Assembly: GCF_001424985.1 (NCBI RefSeq)
Contig: NZ_LMDA01000012.1
Span: 186,001 to 250,000, forward strand
Reading direction: 5' to 3'
From: Rhizobium sp. Root1212
GTDB lineage: Bacteria > Pseudomonadota > Alphaproteobacteria > Rhizobiales > Rhizobiaceae
DNA length: 64,000 bases
Shown: positions 18,300 through 26,013 of the stretch, piece by piece
How positions within the stretch are numbered: position 1 is the stretch's first letter
Layout of the letters: each line of letters begins with the position of its first letter
Program-made: the position numbers and the translations under genes
The notes under the pieces: model-generated
Told to the model about the DNA's origin: nothing
Databases searched by the model: none
The model's input: the letters and a program-made list of their open reading frames with translations, nothing else

Positions 18300-18986
18300 A
18301 TGACCGTACCCAAGCTGGTGATCTTCGATTGTGATGGCGTGCTGGTCGACAGCGAGCCCTTGTCGCTCGAGGTGCTGGTCGGCATTCTCGGCAATGCCGG
18401 CGTCGAGATGGATGCCGAGGAGGCGACGGAGAAATTCCTCGGCAAAAGCCTGAAAAGCATGTCGGCGATCCTGCATGACGATTACGGTCTTGCCGTCGAC
18501 GACCGTTTTCTCGAGCAGATGCGGCTTGATCTCTATCGGCGTTTTCGCGCGGAATTGCAGCCGGTGCCGGGCATCGCCGAGGCGCTGGACGAACTCGATG
18601 TGGCGCGCTGTGTCGCCTCGTCCAGCCAGCCGGAGCGCATCCGCCTGTCGCTGACCATCACCGGGCTGATCGACAGGCTGGAGCCGCATATCTTCAGCGC
18701 CAGCATGGTCGAAAACGGCAAGCCGGCGCCCGATCTCTTCCTGCACGCGGCCGCCAGCATGGGCGTCGAGCCCGAGGCCTGCATCGTGATCGAAGACAGC
18801 CCGGCCGGTGTTCAGGCGGCGAAGGCTGCGGGCATGCGGGTTTTTGCCTATACCGGCGCATCCCATGCCAAAAGCGAACGTCATCGCAATTCCCTGCTGT
18901 GCCTCAAGCCGGACGTGGTGTTTGACGAGATGCGTGATTTGATCCACTTTGTTCACCAAGAACAAAGGGATGGGAACACCGCTTAA
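18300..18986 (+). CDS. HAD-superfamily phosphatase (beta-PGM/GPH-like)
   Basis: A 228-residue HAD hydrolase. Motif I is FDCDGVLVDSE (about residues 7-17), with the nucleophile and general-acid aspartates. Motif II is in VASSSQPERI, motif III is the Lys of ENGKPAPD, and motif IV is VIEDSPAGV. This is typical of small sugar-phosphate phosphatases. A longer frame from 18270 exists, but the ATG at 18300 after GAGGGGC fits the family start. Its stop overlaps the kinase start by 1 bp. In this operon it may dephosphorylate or repair a polyol or sugar phosphate; the substrate is unknown. Confidence 0.88.
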   Translation: MTVPKLVIFDCDGVLVDSEPLSLEVLVGILGNAGVEMDAEEATEKFLGKSLKSMSAILHDDYGLAVDDRFLEQMRLDLYRRFRAELQPVPGIAEALDELDVARCVASSSQPERIRLSLTITGLIDRLEPHIFSASMVENGKPAPDLFLHAAASMGVEPEACIVIEDSPAGVQAAKAAGMRVFAYTGASHAKSERHRNSLLCLKPDVVFDEMRDLIHFVHQEQRDGNTA

Positions 18987-20566
18987 TGCGCGATCTGCTT
19001 GTTGCCGTCGATATCGGGACCGGCAGCGCCCGCGCCGGTATCTTCGACCGGCACGGCAGGCTGCTGGCCCGCGCCGATTACCCGATCGCCATGAACCGGC
19101 CGGAAGAAAACCACGCCGAGCACGATTCTGAGAACATCTGGCAGGCCGCCTGCATCGCCGTGAAGACGGCGCGCGCGAAGGCGGATGTGCCGGCCTCATC
19201 GATTGCCGCCATCGGCTTCGATGCGACCTGCTCGCTCGTCGTGCGCGACAGGGAGGGCGCGCCGCTCTCCGTCAATCGCAAGGGCGATCCGCGCTGGGAT
19301 ACGATCGTCTGGCTCGATCACCGGGCATTGGCCGAGGCCGATGCCTGCACGGCGACCAACCACCCGATCCTTGCCCATTCCGGCCGCGTCATGTCGCCGG
19401 AAATGGAAATGCCGAAGCTGATGTGGCTGAAGAAGAACCTGCCGGAGCAATGGAAAAAGACCGGCTACGTCTTTGATCTCGCCGATTTCATGTCGTGGCG
19501 GGCGACCGGCAGCCAGGCCCGTTCGCGCTGCACGCTGACGGCCAAATGGAACTATCTGGCCCACGAGAAGAACGGCTGGAATGCCGGCTTCCTGAAGGAG
19601 ATCGGCCTTGAGGATCTGCTGGAGCGCGGCGGCCTGCCGCAGGAGACGGCGGCGGTCGGCCAGTCCGTCGGCACGCTGACGGCGGCCGCCGCGATGGAAC
19701 TGGGGCTTGACGAGGAGTGCCGGGTCGCGACCGGTCTCATCGATGCCTATGCCGGCGCCATCGGCGTGCTCGGCGGCTTTGCCGGCGATACCGGCACGCT
19801 GCAGCGGCGGCTGGCGCTGATTGCCGGCACATCGAGCTGCATCGTCGCCTTTTCTCCAGAGATGAAGCCGGGCTTCGGGCTCTGGGGGCCTTATTTCGAA
19901 GCGGGCTTTGCCGGCGCCTGGCTGGTGGAAGGTGGGCAGTCGGCAACCGGCGCGCTGCTCGATCACGTCGTGCGCAGCCACAGCGCCGGCGGCGATCCAA
20001 ACCCGGATGTGCATGCTCGCATCGTGCTGCGCATTCAGGAGATGCGCGCCGAGCAAGGCGAGGATTTCGCCAGCCGCCTGCATGTACTGCCGGATTTCCA
20101 CGGCAACCGCTCGCCGCTGGCCGATCCGCATGCGCTCGGCGTCATCAGCGGGCTGACGCTCGACAGCTCCTTCGATGCGCTTTGCAGGCTCTACTGGCGC
20201 ACCTGCGTCGCCATCGCGCTCGGTGTGCGCCATATCCTCGATATGATGCGGCAGGCGGGCTACGACCTCGACACACTCCACGTCACCGGTGGCCATGTGA
20301 GGAACCCGCTGCTGATGGAACTCTACAGCGACGCGACGGGCTGCCGGGTGGTGGTTCCGCATGTGAGCGACGCCGTGCTGCTCGGCACTGCCATGGTGGC
20401 TGCGGTGGCCGGCGGTCTTTACAGTGACCTGTCGGCAGCAGGTCAGGCGATGTATCCCGGCGGGCAGGAGCGGCGGCCGGACCCTCAAAAGCGTGATGTC
20501 TATGAGCGGGACTACCGGAAATTCCTGGCGCTCTACCGCCACCGGGCAGAGCTGGAAGCCTTGTAA
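18986..20566 (+). CDS. FGGY-family carbohydrate kinase (ribulokinase/ribitol-kinase-like)
   Basis: A 526-residue FGGY kinase. Residues 4-20 (LLVAVDIGTGSARAGIF) are the N-terminal phosphate-binding fold, GFDATCSLVVRD is close to the D-ribulokinase group, IAGTSSCIVAFSPE is the second nucleotide motif, and HVTGGHVRNPLLMELYSD is the adenosine motif. It is the last gene of the smo operon (start overlaps the HAD gene by 1 bp). Smo clusters often list this position as xylB, but the FDATCS segment suggests D-ribulose or ribitol. Which substrate applies is not settled by sequence. Confidence 0.87.
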   Translation: MRDLLVAVDIGTGSARAGIFDRHGRLLARADYPIAMNRPEENHAEHDSENIWQAACIAVKTARAKADVPASSIAAIGFDATCSLVVRDREGAPLSVNRKGDPRWDTIVWLDHRALAEADACTATNHPILAHSGRVMSPEMEMPKLMWLKKNLPEQWKKTGYVFDLADFMSWRATGSQARSRCTLTAKWNYLAHEKNGWNAGFLKEIGLEDLLERGGLPQETAAVGQSVGTLTAAAAMELGLDEECRVATGLIDAYAGAIGVLGGFAGDTGTLQRRLALIAGTSSCIVAFSPEMKPGFGLWGPYFEAGFAGAWLVEGGQSATGALLDHVVRSHSAGGDPNPDVHARIVLRIQEMRAEQGEDFASRLHVLPDFHGNRSPLADPHALGVISGLTLDSSFDALCRLYWRTCVAIALGVRHILDMMRQAGYDLDTLHVTGGHVRNPLLMELYSDATGCRVVVPHVSDAVLLGTAMVAAVAGGLYSDLSAAGQAMYPGGQERRPDPQKRDVYERDYRKFLALYRHRAELEAL

Positions 20567-20615
20567 TCCTGCCTTTCCGGCCTCTCAAAGTTTTTTACTT
20601 TTTTCTTCGAACACC

Positions 20616-20640
20616 GGAACCTTTTTCCGGCGGCGCCGTT
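20616..20640 (+). promoter_or_regulatory. EcfG-type promoter (GGAAC-N16-CGTT) with no protein gene downstream
   Basis: GGAAC at 20616-20620, exactly 16 bp, then CGTT at 20637-20640: a perfect match to the general-stress ECF sigma consensus of alphaproteobacteria. It points into the xylB-phyR gap and towards a terminator at 20739-20777, so it should start a short transcript near 20647. Confidence 0.75.
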
Positions 20641-20646
20641 AATGCG

Positions 20647-20777
20647 GTGTCCGGATAGGGTTCGCATCGCCCCCAATGCGAACACCCCAAAAAAATCCGG
20701 CTATCAGCTCACATGCCCCCTCGGTGAGTTGTCGATATCAGCCAGTGCCTTCCCCCGGCACTGGCTGTTATCTTTTT
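20647..20777 (+). ncRNA. Candidate general-stress small RNA with three C-rich hairpin loops
   Basis: The stretch between the EcfG-type promoter (20616-20640) and a strong terminator encodes no convincing protein but folds well. Hairpin 1 at 20660-20683 has stem GTTCGCAT/ATGCGAAC and loop CGCCCCCA. Hairpin 2 at 20706-20730 has stem AGCTCAC/GTGAGTT and an 11-nt loop ATGCCCCCTCG. Hairpin 3 is the terminator, with loop TTCCCCC. A linker with seven A residues (20689-20695) lies between hairpins 1 and 2. All three loops carry CCCCC, which could pair with purine-rich ribosome binding sites. Expected length is about 130 nt. The promoter, fold and terminator are seen; expression and function are inferred. 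Confidence 0.65.
20739..20777 (+). terminator. Rho-independent terminator, plus strand
   Basis: CAGCCAGTGCC and GGCACTGGCTG pair perfectly (11 bp) across TTCCCCC, followed by TTATCTTTTT. It ends the candidate small RNA and would also stop read-through from the smo operon. Confidence 0.88.
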
Positions 20778-20800
20778 CGGGGCTCCTCAACCTGCATCAG

Positions 20801-20840
20801 CATGCAAAAACGCCCAGCCGGCGTTCGATCCGGCTGGGCG
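20801..20840 (-). terminator. Rho-independent terminator of phyR
   Basis: On the minus strand CGCCCAGCCGG pairs perfectly with CCGGCTGGGCG (11 bp, 8-nt loop) and is followed by TTTTTGCATG, 29 bp after the phyR stop codon. Confidence 0.88.
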
Positions 20841-20869
20841 CGATGGAGCGCAAGGAATACCGCCTGATA

Positions 20870-21664
20870 TCAGGCGGCGGCCTTGGTCGACTCGTTGAAG
20901 AACAGTGCCTGACTGATCAGGGCCTTGACCATGTCCGGGTTGAACGGCTTGGTGACGAGGAAGGTCGGTTCGGGCCGTTCGCCGGTCAGGAGCCTTTCCG
21001 GGAAGGCGGTGATGAAGATTACCGGGATCGCCGTGTTCTGGAGAATTTCGTTCACGGCGTCGATGCCGGAGCTGCCGTCCGCCAGCTGGATATCGGCAAG
21101 CACCATCGAGGGCCGGGTGGACTTGAACAGCGCTACCGCCTCGTCGCGGGTGCGGGCGATGCCGGTGACGCGGTGGCCGAGGCTTTCGACCATCTGCTCG
21201 ATGTCGATAGCGATCAGCGGCTCGTCCTCGATGATCATGATATCGGTTGCGACCTGACGCGAGATTTCCTCGGAGGCGCGTTCGAGAAGCCGGCTGACGT
21301 GTTCCTCGGTGGTGCTCAGCACTTCCGCGGTCTCATCGGTGCGGAAGCCTTCCACCGAGACGAGGAGGAAAGCCTGACGTGCGAGCGGCGAAACCGAGGC
21401 AAGATTGATCGATGCGCGCTTTTCCCAGGCGAAGGGCGAAACCGGCTCCGGGATCATCACCGAGGCGGAACCAAACAGCCGGGTATAGAGTTGAAACAGC
21501 GAAACCCTGTCGCTGCTGGTGTTCGGAAAAATGGTGACGTCTGCGATCAGCGCTTCGAGAACGGCGGCAACATAGGCGTCCCCCGAAGTCTGCGAGCCCG
21601 TCAATGCCCGCGAGTAACGCCGCAAATAGGGCAGCAACGGAGCGATACGGGTAGAAAGTGACAT
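20870..21664 (-). CDS. phyR: General stress response anti-anti-sigma regulator PhyR
   Basis: A 264-residue protein with an ECF sigma-like N-terminal half (about residues 1-135, with sigma-4-like LARQAFLLVSVEGFRTDETAEVL) fused to a receiver domain (about 140-262). Receiver landmarks are the acidic EDEP at 146-149, phosphoacceptor Asp191 (VLADIQL), the switch Thr in FITAF, and Lys239 (LVTKPF). On phosphorylation PhyR binds NepR and frees EcfG. It is divergent from nepR-ecfG and preceded by a perfect EcfG promoter, which implies positive feedback. The S. meliloti counterpart is called RsiB1. Confidence 0.95.
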   Translation of the reverse strand: MSLSTRIAPLLPYLRRYSRALTGSQTSGDAYVAAVLEALIADVTIFPNTSSDRVSLFQLYTRLFGSASVMIPEPVSPFAWEKRASINLASVSPLARQAFLLVSVEGFRTDETAEVLSTTEEHVSRLLERASEEISRQVATDIMIIEDEPLIAIDIEQMVESLGHRVTGIARTRDEAVALFKSTRPSMVLADIQLADGSSGIDAVNEILQNTAIPVIFITAFPERLLTGERPEPTFLVTKPFNPDMVKALISQALFFNESTKAAA

Positions 21665-21716
21665 GCAAATACTCCCTCAAACTGGCCTGGGTTCTAAATG
21701 GCCAGGACGGCGGAAA

Positions 21717-21741
21717 AACGCATCGTCAAAAAAAAAGTTCC
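21717..21741 (-). promoter_or_regulatory. EcfG-type promoter of phyR
   Basis: On the minus strand GGAAC (21741-21737), a 16-bp spacer and CGTT (21720-21717) match the consensus exactly, 53 bp upstream of the phyR ATG. Its GGAAC box faces that of the nepR promoter, forming GTTCC-GCTTGT-GGAAC. Confidence 0.85.
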
Positions 21742-21747
21742 GCTTGT

Positions 21748-21772
21748 GGAACATTTTTTTTCACCGCGCATT
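21748..21772 (+). promoter_or_regulatory. EcfG-type promoter of nepR-ecfG
   Basis: GGAAC (21748-21752), 16 bp, then CATT (21769-21772): one mismatch from the CGTT -10 element. It lies 36 bp before the nepR ATG and fits autoregulation of the sigma factor operon. The imperfect -10 may set a lower feedback strength than at phyR. Confidence 0.7.
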
Positions 21773-21808
21773 ATCGGCTCGAATGACCATCAACAACATG
21801 TGAGTTTT

Positions 21809-22003
21809 ATGAACGACAGAGCCGGGGCAGCGCGTGAGGTACACAAAACCCCTCCCGCAGAAGATCCAAATGCGCAGATTGCAGCGAAGCTGCGGGCGCT
21901 CTATCTTTCCGTGCAGGAAGAGGCCATTCCGGACAAATTTCTCGACCTGCTCGAGAAGCTTGACGCAGTTGAACGGCAAACACTTCCGAGTGTGGCAGAA
22001 TGA
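21809..22003 (+). CDS. nepR: Anti-sigma factor NepR
   Basis: A 64-residue protein that holds EcfG inactive. The conserved core is IAAKLRALYLSVQEEAIPDKFLDLLEKLD (about residues 25-53), the two-helix NepR domain. The frame extends to 21698, but that part overlaps both EcfG-type promoters. The ATG at 21809 (MNDRAGAAREV) gives the normal family length; the ribosome site (TGTGAG) is weak. The stop overlaps the ecfG start by 4 bp (ATGA), consistent with coupled synthesis. The S. meliloti counterpart is RsiA1. Confidence 0.92.
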   Translation: MNDRAGAAREVHKTPPAEDPNAQIAAKLRALYLSVQEEAIPDKFLDLLEKLDAVERQTLPSVAE

Positions 22004-22566
22004 GTGAACGCGTGAACGCTGAAGAATCAGGTTTCAAAAGGGAAATGCTGGCGGCTTTGCCGAGCCTGCGCGCTTTTGCCATGTCGCTGATCGGGCGGCA
22101 CGACCGGGCCGACGACCTCGTGCAGGACACGATCATGAAGGCCTGGGCCAAGCAGGACCATTTTGAAATGGGCACCAACATGAAGGCATGGCTTTTCACC
22201 ATCCTTCGCAACGAACTTTACAGCCAGATGCGCAAGCGCGGACGCGAGGTGCAGGACAGCGACGGCTACTTCACGGAATCGCTTGCCCAGCATCCGCCCC
22301 AGTACGGGTCGCTCGACCTGCAGGATTTCCGCCGGGCGCTCGACATGCTGCCGCCGGATCAACGCGAGGCGATCATTCTGGTCGGCGCGTCGGGGTTTTC
22401 CTACGAGGAAGCGGCCGAAATCTGCGGCTGTGCGCTCGGCACGATCAAGAGCCGTGTGAACCGGGCCCGCCAGCGGCTGCAGGATATCCTGCAGATTTCG
22501 GGTGAGGGGGAATATGGCCCTGACGCCACCTCTGCGCCGATGACCTCGCGGGCTTTCGTATCCTGA
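22000..22566 (+). CDS. ecfG: General stress ECF sigma factor EcfG/RpoE2
   Basis: A 188-residue ECF15-type sigma factor. Region 2 spans about residues 15-85 (RADDLVQDTIMKAWAKQDHFEMGTNMKAWLFTILRNELYSQMRKR). Region 4 spans about 110-165 (MLPPDQREAIILVGASGFSYEEAAEICGCALGTIKSRVNRARQRL). It recognises GGAAC-N16/17-CGTT promoters, several of which lie in this window. It is translated from an ATG overlapping the nepR stop. The short C-terminal tail after region 4 is not conserved. Confidence 0.95.
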   Translation: MSERVNAEESGFKREMLAALPSLRAFAMSLIGRHDRADDLVQDTIMKAWAKQDHFEMGTNMKAWLFTILRNELYSQMRKRGREVQDSDGYFTESLAQHPPQYGSLDLQDFRRALDMLPPDQREAIILVGASGFSYEEAAEICGCALGTIKSRVNRARQRLQDILQISGEGEYGPDATSAPMTSRAFVS

Positions 22567-22682
22567 CACCGTCAGGAGCCGGAACGGCGTTGCGCCGGCA
22601 TGGGCGATGGTGCACAAGGGTCTGGACGACCGGATAAGAAATCGCGAAAAGCAGGGCCGGCAAAACCGGTGGATTGAACGGG

Positions 22683-24188
22683 ATGACGGATGAACTCACG
22701 GTATTGAAGGCGGCGGAGCATCGCGGTCTCGCGTCGCCTTCACGGATCGAGGCGCTCAGGAGTTTCGTCCCCGACATGGCGACCCGTGACCCTGATTTCG
22801 ACGCGCTGACCATTCTGGCGGCCAAGCTCTTCAAGGCTCCCATTGCGTTGGTGACCTTGCTCGACGAGCAGCACCAGTGGTTCAAGGCCGCCTTCGGAAC
22901 CCATGAGACCGCAGCGCCCGCCGCGACCTCCTTCTGCGCCCACGCAATCGAACAGCCCGAGGGCGGGACGCTCGTCGTCAAGGACGCCGCGGTCGATCCG
23001 CGTTTTGCCGGGCAGCCCTTTGTCGTCGGCGCTCCTTTCCTGCGCTTTTATGCTGGCGCACCGGTCTTCATCGGCGGCGAGGCGGTGGGTACGGTCTGCG
23101 TCTTCGACGTCGAGCCGCGCTCGGAGGTCGGGGCGGATGCCGTGGAACAGTTGGCCCATCTGGCGCATCTGGCGTCGTCGCTGATGCGGCTGAAGCAGGA
23201 AACTCGCGAACGTGCCCTCAAGGAAGCCGAAATTTCCCGTGAAGAGAAGCGGCACGAGATGGCGCTGGATGCCGCCAATATCGGTAGCTGGCTGTGGAAT
23301 ATCCGCAGCGGCGGCATCTCCTGCAATCTGGCGATGACGCGCATGTTCGGGTTCGAGCCTTCCACCACCCTCCAGGCCCGCGACATCTTTGCCGCCATCC
23401 ATCCGGACGACCGGCTGGCGGCGCTGGCGCGGCTGCGTTCGGCGATGGCGAACGACGAGGAATATGACGGTGTTTTCCGGCTCGCCAAGGGCGGCCGCTG
23501 GGTGCTTGGGCGCGGGCGCGTGCATGAGCGCGATGCTTTCGGACGCCCGACCGTCTTTCTCGGCATCAATATCGACGTGACGCAGGAGCAGGCCTCCAAC
23601 CAGCGTACGCGGCTTCTGCTGCGCGAACTCAATCACCGGGTCAAGAACACGCTGGCCATGCTGCAATCGCTTGCGCGGCAGACGCTGCGCACCACCAGCG
23701 ACCCCGAGCTGTTCATGACCGCCTTTGCCGGCCGTCTTCAGGCGATTTCAGAGGCGCACGGGTTGCTCTCGGATCACGAATGGGGGGCGATCCGGCTTTC
23801 GGCGCTGATCAACAAGCAGCTCGCGCCGCATGTGCGGGATTACGACAAACAGGTGGAAATCCACAAGGACGAGATTTTGCTCGGGCCGGACCAGGCGGTG
23901 GGCCTCGGCCTCGTGCTGCACGAGCTTGCGACCAACGCCGCCAAATACGGGTCGCTGTCGCGCAGCACCGGTAAGGTGATCATCACCGCTCGCCGGTTGC
24001 ACGAGGACGGCATGACCGTGCTGCGCATGACCTGGGTGGAGGTTGGCGGGCCGCCGGTCTCCGAGCCGGAGCGCAAAGGCTTCGGCTCGATCCTGATCGA
24101 GCGCAGCCTGGACAAGGTGATGGGAAGTTCCGTCGAGGTGCAATATTTGCCGGCGGGTCTGACGGCGCTGGTGCGGCTGCCGTTGTAA
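22683..24188 (+). CDS. HWE-family sensor histidine kinase (GAF-PAS-HWE)
   Basis: A 501-residue soluble kinase without membrane helices. GAF covers about residues 35-165 (FKAAFGTHETAAPAATSFCAHAIE), PAS about 190-300 (GSWLWNIRSGGISCNLAMTRMFGFEP; FLGINIDVTQ), and the kinase part about 308-501. The phosphoacceptor is His318 in LRELNHRVKNTLAMLQSLARQT; the N box is LHELATNAAKYGSLS, and MTWVEVGGP contains the W-x-E that defines the HWE group. In S. meliloti the kinase at this position (RsiC) acts on PhyR. The start is ATG 22683; the frame opens at TTG 22674. The GAF/PAS ligand is unknown. Confidence 0.9.
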   Translation: MTDELTVLKAAEHRGLASPSRIEALRSFVPDMATRDPDFDALTILAAKLFKAPIALVTLLDEQHQWFKAAFGTHETAAPAATSFCAHAIEQPEGGTLVVKDAAVDPRFAGQPFVVGAPFLRFYAGAPVFIGGEAVGTVCVFDVEPRSEVGADAVEQLAHLAHLASSLMRLKQETRERALKEAEISREEKRHEMALDAANIGSWLWNIRSGGISCNLAMTRMFGFEPSTTLQARDIFAAIHPDDRLAALARLRSAMANDEEYDGVFRLAKGGRWVLGRGRVHERDAFGRPTVFLGINIDVTQEQASNQRTRLLLRELNHRVKNTLAMLQSLARQTLRTTSDPELFMTAFAGRLQAISEAHGLLSDHEWGAIRLSALINKQLAPHVRDYDKQVEIHKDEILLGPDQAVGLGLVLHELATNAAKYGSLSRSTGKVIITARRLHEDGMTVLRMTWVEVGGPPVSEPERKGFGSILIERSLDKVMGSSVEVQYLPAGLTALVRLPL

Positions 24189-24617
24189 TCAGTCGTCGCT
24201 ATCGGTCTTTTTTCGCGTCAGCCCGAGGAAGGCGCCGAGCGCCACAGCGACACCCGCGGCCATCAGCGGCTGCTGGCGCACAAGCGAAAGCGCTGTTGCT
24301 GCAAGAAGGCCAGACTGAAGCTGAGACTGGCGCCGGCGCTCCGCGGCGATACGCCGATCGCGGGCCCGCATGACCGCCAGAGCGATCAGCACGATCAAGC
24401 CGAGAACGAGAAACGCGGCGGCCATCGCGGTTGCGGCGATGAGCGGCGTATAGACTTTTGCAAGATAGAGGGTTCCGGCGACAAGGGCGAAGATATAGGC
24501 CGTCAGGAACAGGAAGGCGGCGATCGCCCAATAAAGACCATAGCGCTTGTAGCGGGAAACGGTGACGCCAACATCCGTCATGATCAGCGTCGAGAGCAGT
24601 GCCCCCAGAGAACCCAT
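24189..24617 (-). CDS. YqjE-like membrane protein (holin-X/phage-holin-3-6 type)
   Basis: A 142-residue protein with two strong membrane helices (YWAIAAFLFLTAYIFALVAGTLYL and LIAATAMAAAFLVLGLIVLIALAVM) and a weaker C-terminal hydrophobic stretch. This is the arrangement of E. coli YqjE and related actinobacterial-holin-like proteins, which are not lysis proteins. GGAG precedes the ATG at 24617. It is downstream of the yqjD-like gene, with a small hairpin between (24725-24745). The pair mirrors E. coli yqjDE, an RpoS-controlled operon. Here the upstream gene has an EcfG promoter, so stress control by read-through is inferred. Confidence 0.68.
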   Translation of the reverse strand: MGSLGALLSTLIMTDVGVTVSRYKRYGLYWAIAAFLFLTAYIFALVAGTLYLAKVYTPLIAATAMAAAFLVLGLIVLIALAVMRARDRRIAAERRRQSQLQSGLLAATALSLVRQQPLMAAGVAVALGAFLGLTRKKTDSDD

Positions 24618-24758
24618 TCTTCATCTCCAGATCGCGCCGCCTCAGGCGTGCGCCAAGGTTTTCGGCTTTGGTCTTCGGCAGATTCGATTGAAGCAGAAGA
24701 CGGCGCGGAAAATCAATAGATTGAACCGCCCTTGGGAAGGGCGGTCCCAAAGGTTTTC

Positions 24759-25121
24759 TCAGCGGCGGCGCATGAGAACGGCAAAGAGCAGGCCGAGGGC
24801 CGCAGCCGCGCCGATGGTGGCGACCGGATGCTCGCGCACGCCCTGGCGGACCTGGCGCTCGGCAACCGAATAGCGGTCGCGCAGTTCCGCGAGCAAGGGC
24901 TCCAGGTTTTCCCGGAGGTCTTCGAACCCGGCTTCCGCATGCTCGCGAATATCGCCGGCTTTGGCGCGTACGTCCCTTGACGCCTTTGCGCCGTGTTTCG
25001 ACAGGACGCTGCTGAGGGCAGCGATATCGTCACGGATTTCGCTCAGCTGATCTTCAACCGAAACGTTGAGAAGCGATCCGTTGCGTTTTTTGGCGGAACT
25101 GGAAAAAAGGCCTGTAGCCAT
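24759..25121 (-). CDS. DUF883/YqjD-ElaB-like membrane-anchored protein
   Basis: A 120-residue protein with a long charged amphipathic helical region (SVEDQLSEIRDDIAALSSVLSKHG..., AGFEDLRENLEPLLAELRDRYSVAERQVRQGVREHP) and a C-terminal anchor (VATIGAAAALGLLFAVLMRRR). E. coli homologues YqjD and ElaB tether to the inner membrane and associate with ribosomes in stationary phase. AAAGGAG precedes the ATG at 25121; the longer frame to 25181 lacks support. A perfect EcfG promoter lies 66 bp upstream of the ATG, so this is a likely general-stress gene. Confidence 0.8.
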   Translation of the reverse strand: MATGLFSSSAKKRNGSLLNVSVEDQLSEIRDDIAALSSVLSKHGAKASRDVRAKAGDIREHAEAGFEDLRENLEPLLAELRDRYSVAERQVRQGVREHPVATIGAAAALGLLFAVLMRRR

Positions 25122-25186
25122 CTGAAAACTCCTTTCATGCCGCGGGTTCGGCTTGCCTGGACAGAGCTGCCCAGGGCTCATCAGCT

Positions 25187-25211
25187 AACGAGCAAGGGAG
25201 AGTTTTGTTCC
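25187..25211 (-). promoter_or_regulatory. EcfG-type promoter of the yqjD-like gene
   Basis: On the minus strand GGAAC (25211-25207), exactly 16 bp, then CGTT (25190-25187), a perfect consensus match 66 bp upstream of the ATG at 25121. It lies next to the 3' end of hmuV. Confidence 0.8.
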
Positions 25212-25216
25212 ATACG

Positions 25217-26005
25217 TCAGGCGTCGGCCGTATGCGGCAGCACGAAGGGAACGGCGTCAGTGGGCGTGGCGTTGACCCGCATCGGGCAGCCGAAGACGTT
25301 TTCCATCACGGCATCGGTCATCACCTCCTGCGGCCGGCCGGCGGCATGCACCCGGCCGTTCTTCATCATCACCATGTGGTCCGCGAACATGGCGGTGAGG
25401 TTCAGATCGTGCATGATGGCGATCACGCCGCCGCCGCGACTGCAGAAATTGCGGGCAAGCCGCATGATCGTCAACTGGTGGCGGATGTCGAGGCTGGAGA
25501 CCGGCTCGTCGAGCAGGAGGAAGGCCGGCTCACCGTTGCGCACCGGCTCCCAGATCTGGCAGAGCGCGCGGGCAAGCTGCACGCGCTGCTGCTCGCCACC
25601 GGAAAGCTCCTGATAGAAGCGGCCGGCAAAGCCGGCGAGATCGACGGCTTCCAGCGCCTCTTGGGCGATCCGGTCGATCTCTTCGGGGTGGGTGTTGGCG
25701 CCGACGGCCAGACCCATGCGGACGATCTCGCGCACGGTGAAGGGAAAGGAGATGACGGTCGCCTGCGGCAGCACGGCCCGCTTCAGCGCCAGTTCCCACG
25801 GCTTGAGGCTGGCGATGTTGTAGCCGTTGATGCTGACGCTGCCGTCATAGCTCGCTTCGCCGGCAATAGCGCGCAGGGTAGTCGTCTTGCCGGAGCCGTT
25901 CGGGCCGACGATGGCAGTGAGCTTGCCGGCCAAAGCTTCAAGCTCGACGCCGTGCAGCACCTGCTTGCCCGAAAGCCGGACGGAAAGATTGCTGACCTTG
26001 ATCAT
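25217..26005 (-). CDS. hmuV: Hemin ABC transporter ATPase
   Basis: A 262-residue ATPase of the iron-siderophore/heme/B12 class. Walker A is GPNGSGKTT (about residues 35-43), the signature is LSGGEQQRVQLARAL, Walker B is AFLLLDEPVSSLD, and the switch His is in IAIMHDLNLTA. GAGGATAGAA precedes the ATG at 26005; the longer frame to 26053 overlaps hmuU. It is the last gene of hmuPSTUV and powers heme import through HmuU. Confidence 0.93.
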   Translation of the reverse strand: MIKVSNLSVRLSGKQVLHGVELEALAGKLTAIVGPNGSGKTTTLRAIAGEASYDGSVSINGYNIASLKPWELALKRAVLPQATVISFPFTVREIVRMGLAVGANTHPEEIDRIAQEALEAVDLAGFAGRFYQELSGGEQQRVQLARALCQIWEPVRNGEPAFLLLDEPVSSLDIRHQLTIMRLARNFCSRGGGVIAIMHDLNLTAMFADHMVMMKNGRVHAAGRPQEVMTDAVMENVFGCPMRVNATPTDAVPFVLPHTADA

Positions 26006-26013
26006 TTCTATCC

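Noticed and set aside
16476-19199. Minus-strand frame of about 900 codons over the polyol operon
   Set aside because: It is antisense to smoS, mtlK and the HAD gene, which have clear domains and tight spacing. Its composition (Arg/His/Gly-rich) is typical of a GC-rich shadow frame.
20642-21661. Plus-strand 339-codon frame antisense to phyR
   Set aside because: It passes through the terminator at 20739-20777 and the phyR terminator and is a shadow of phyR. The start of it falls in the candidate small RNA.
22567-22682. EcfG promoter before the HWE kinase gene (GGAAC at 22580)
   Set aside because: No CGTT at 16-17 bp; the sequence there is GGGC.
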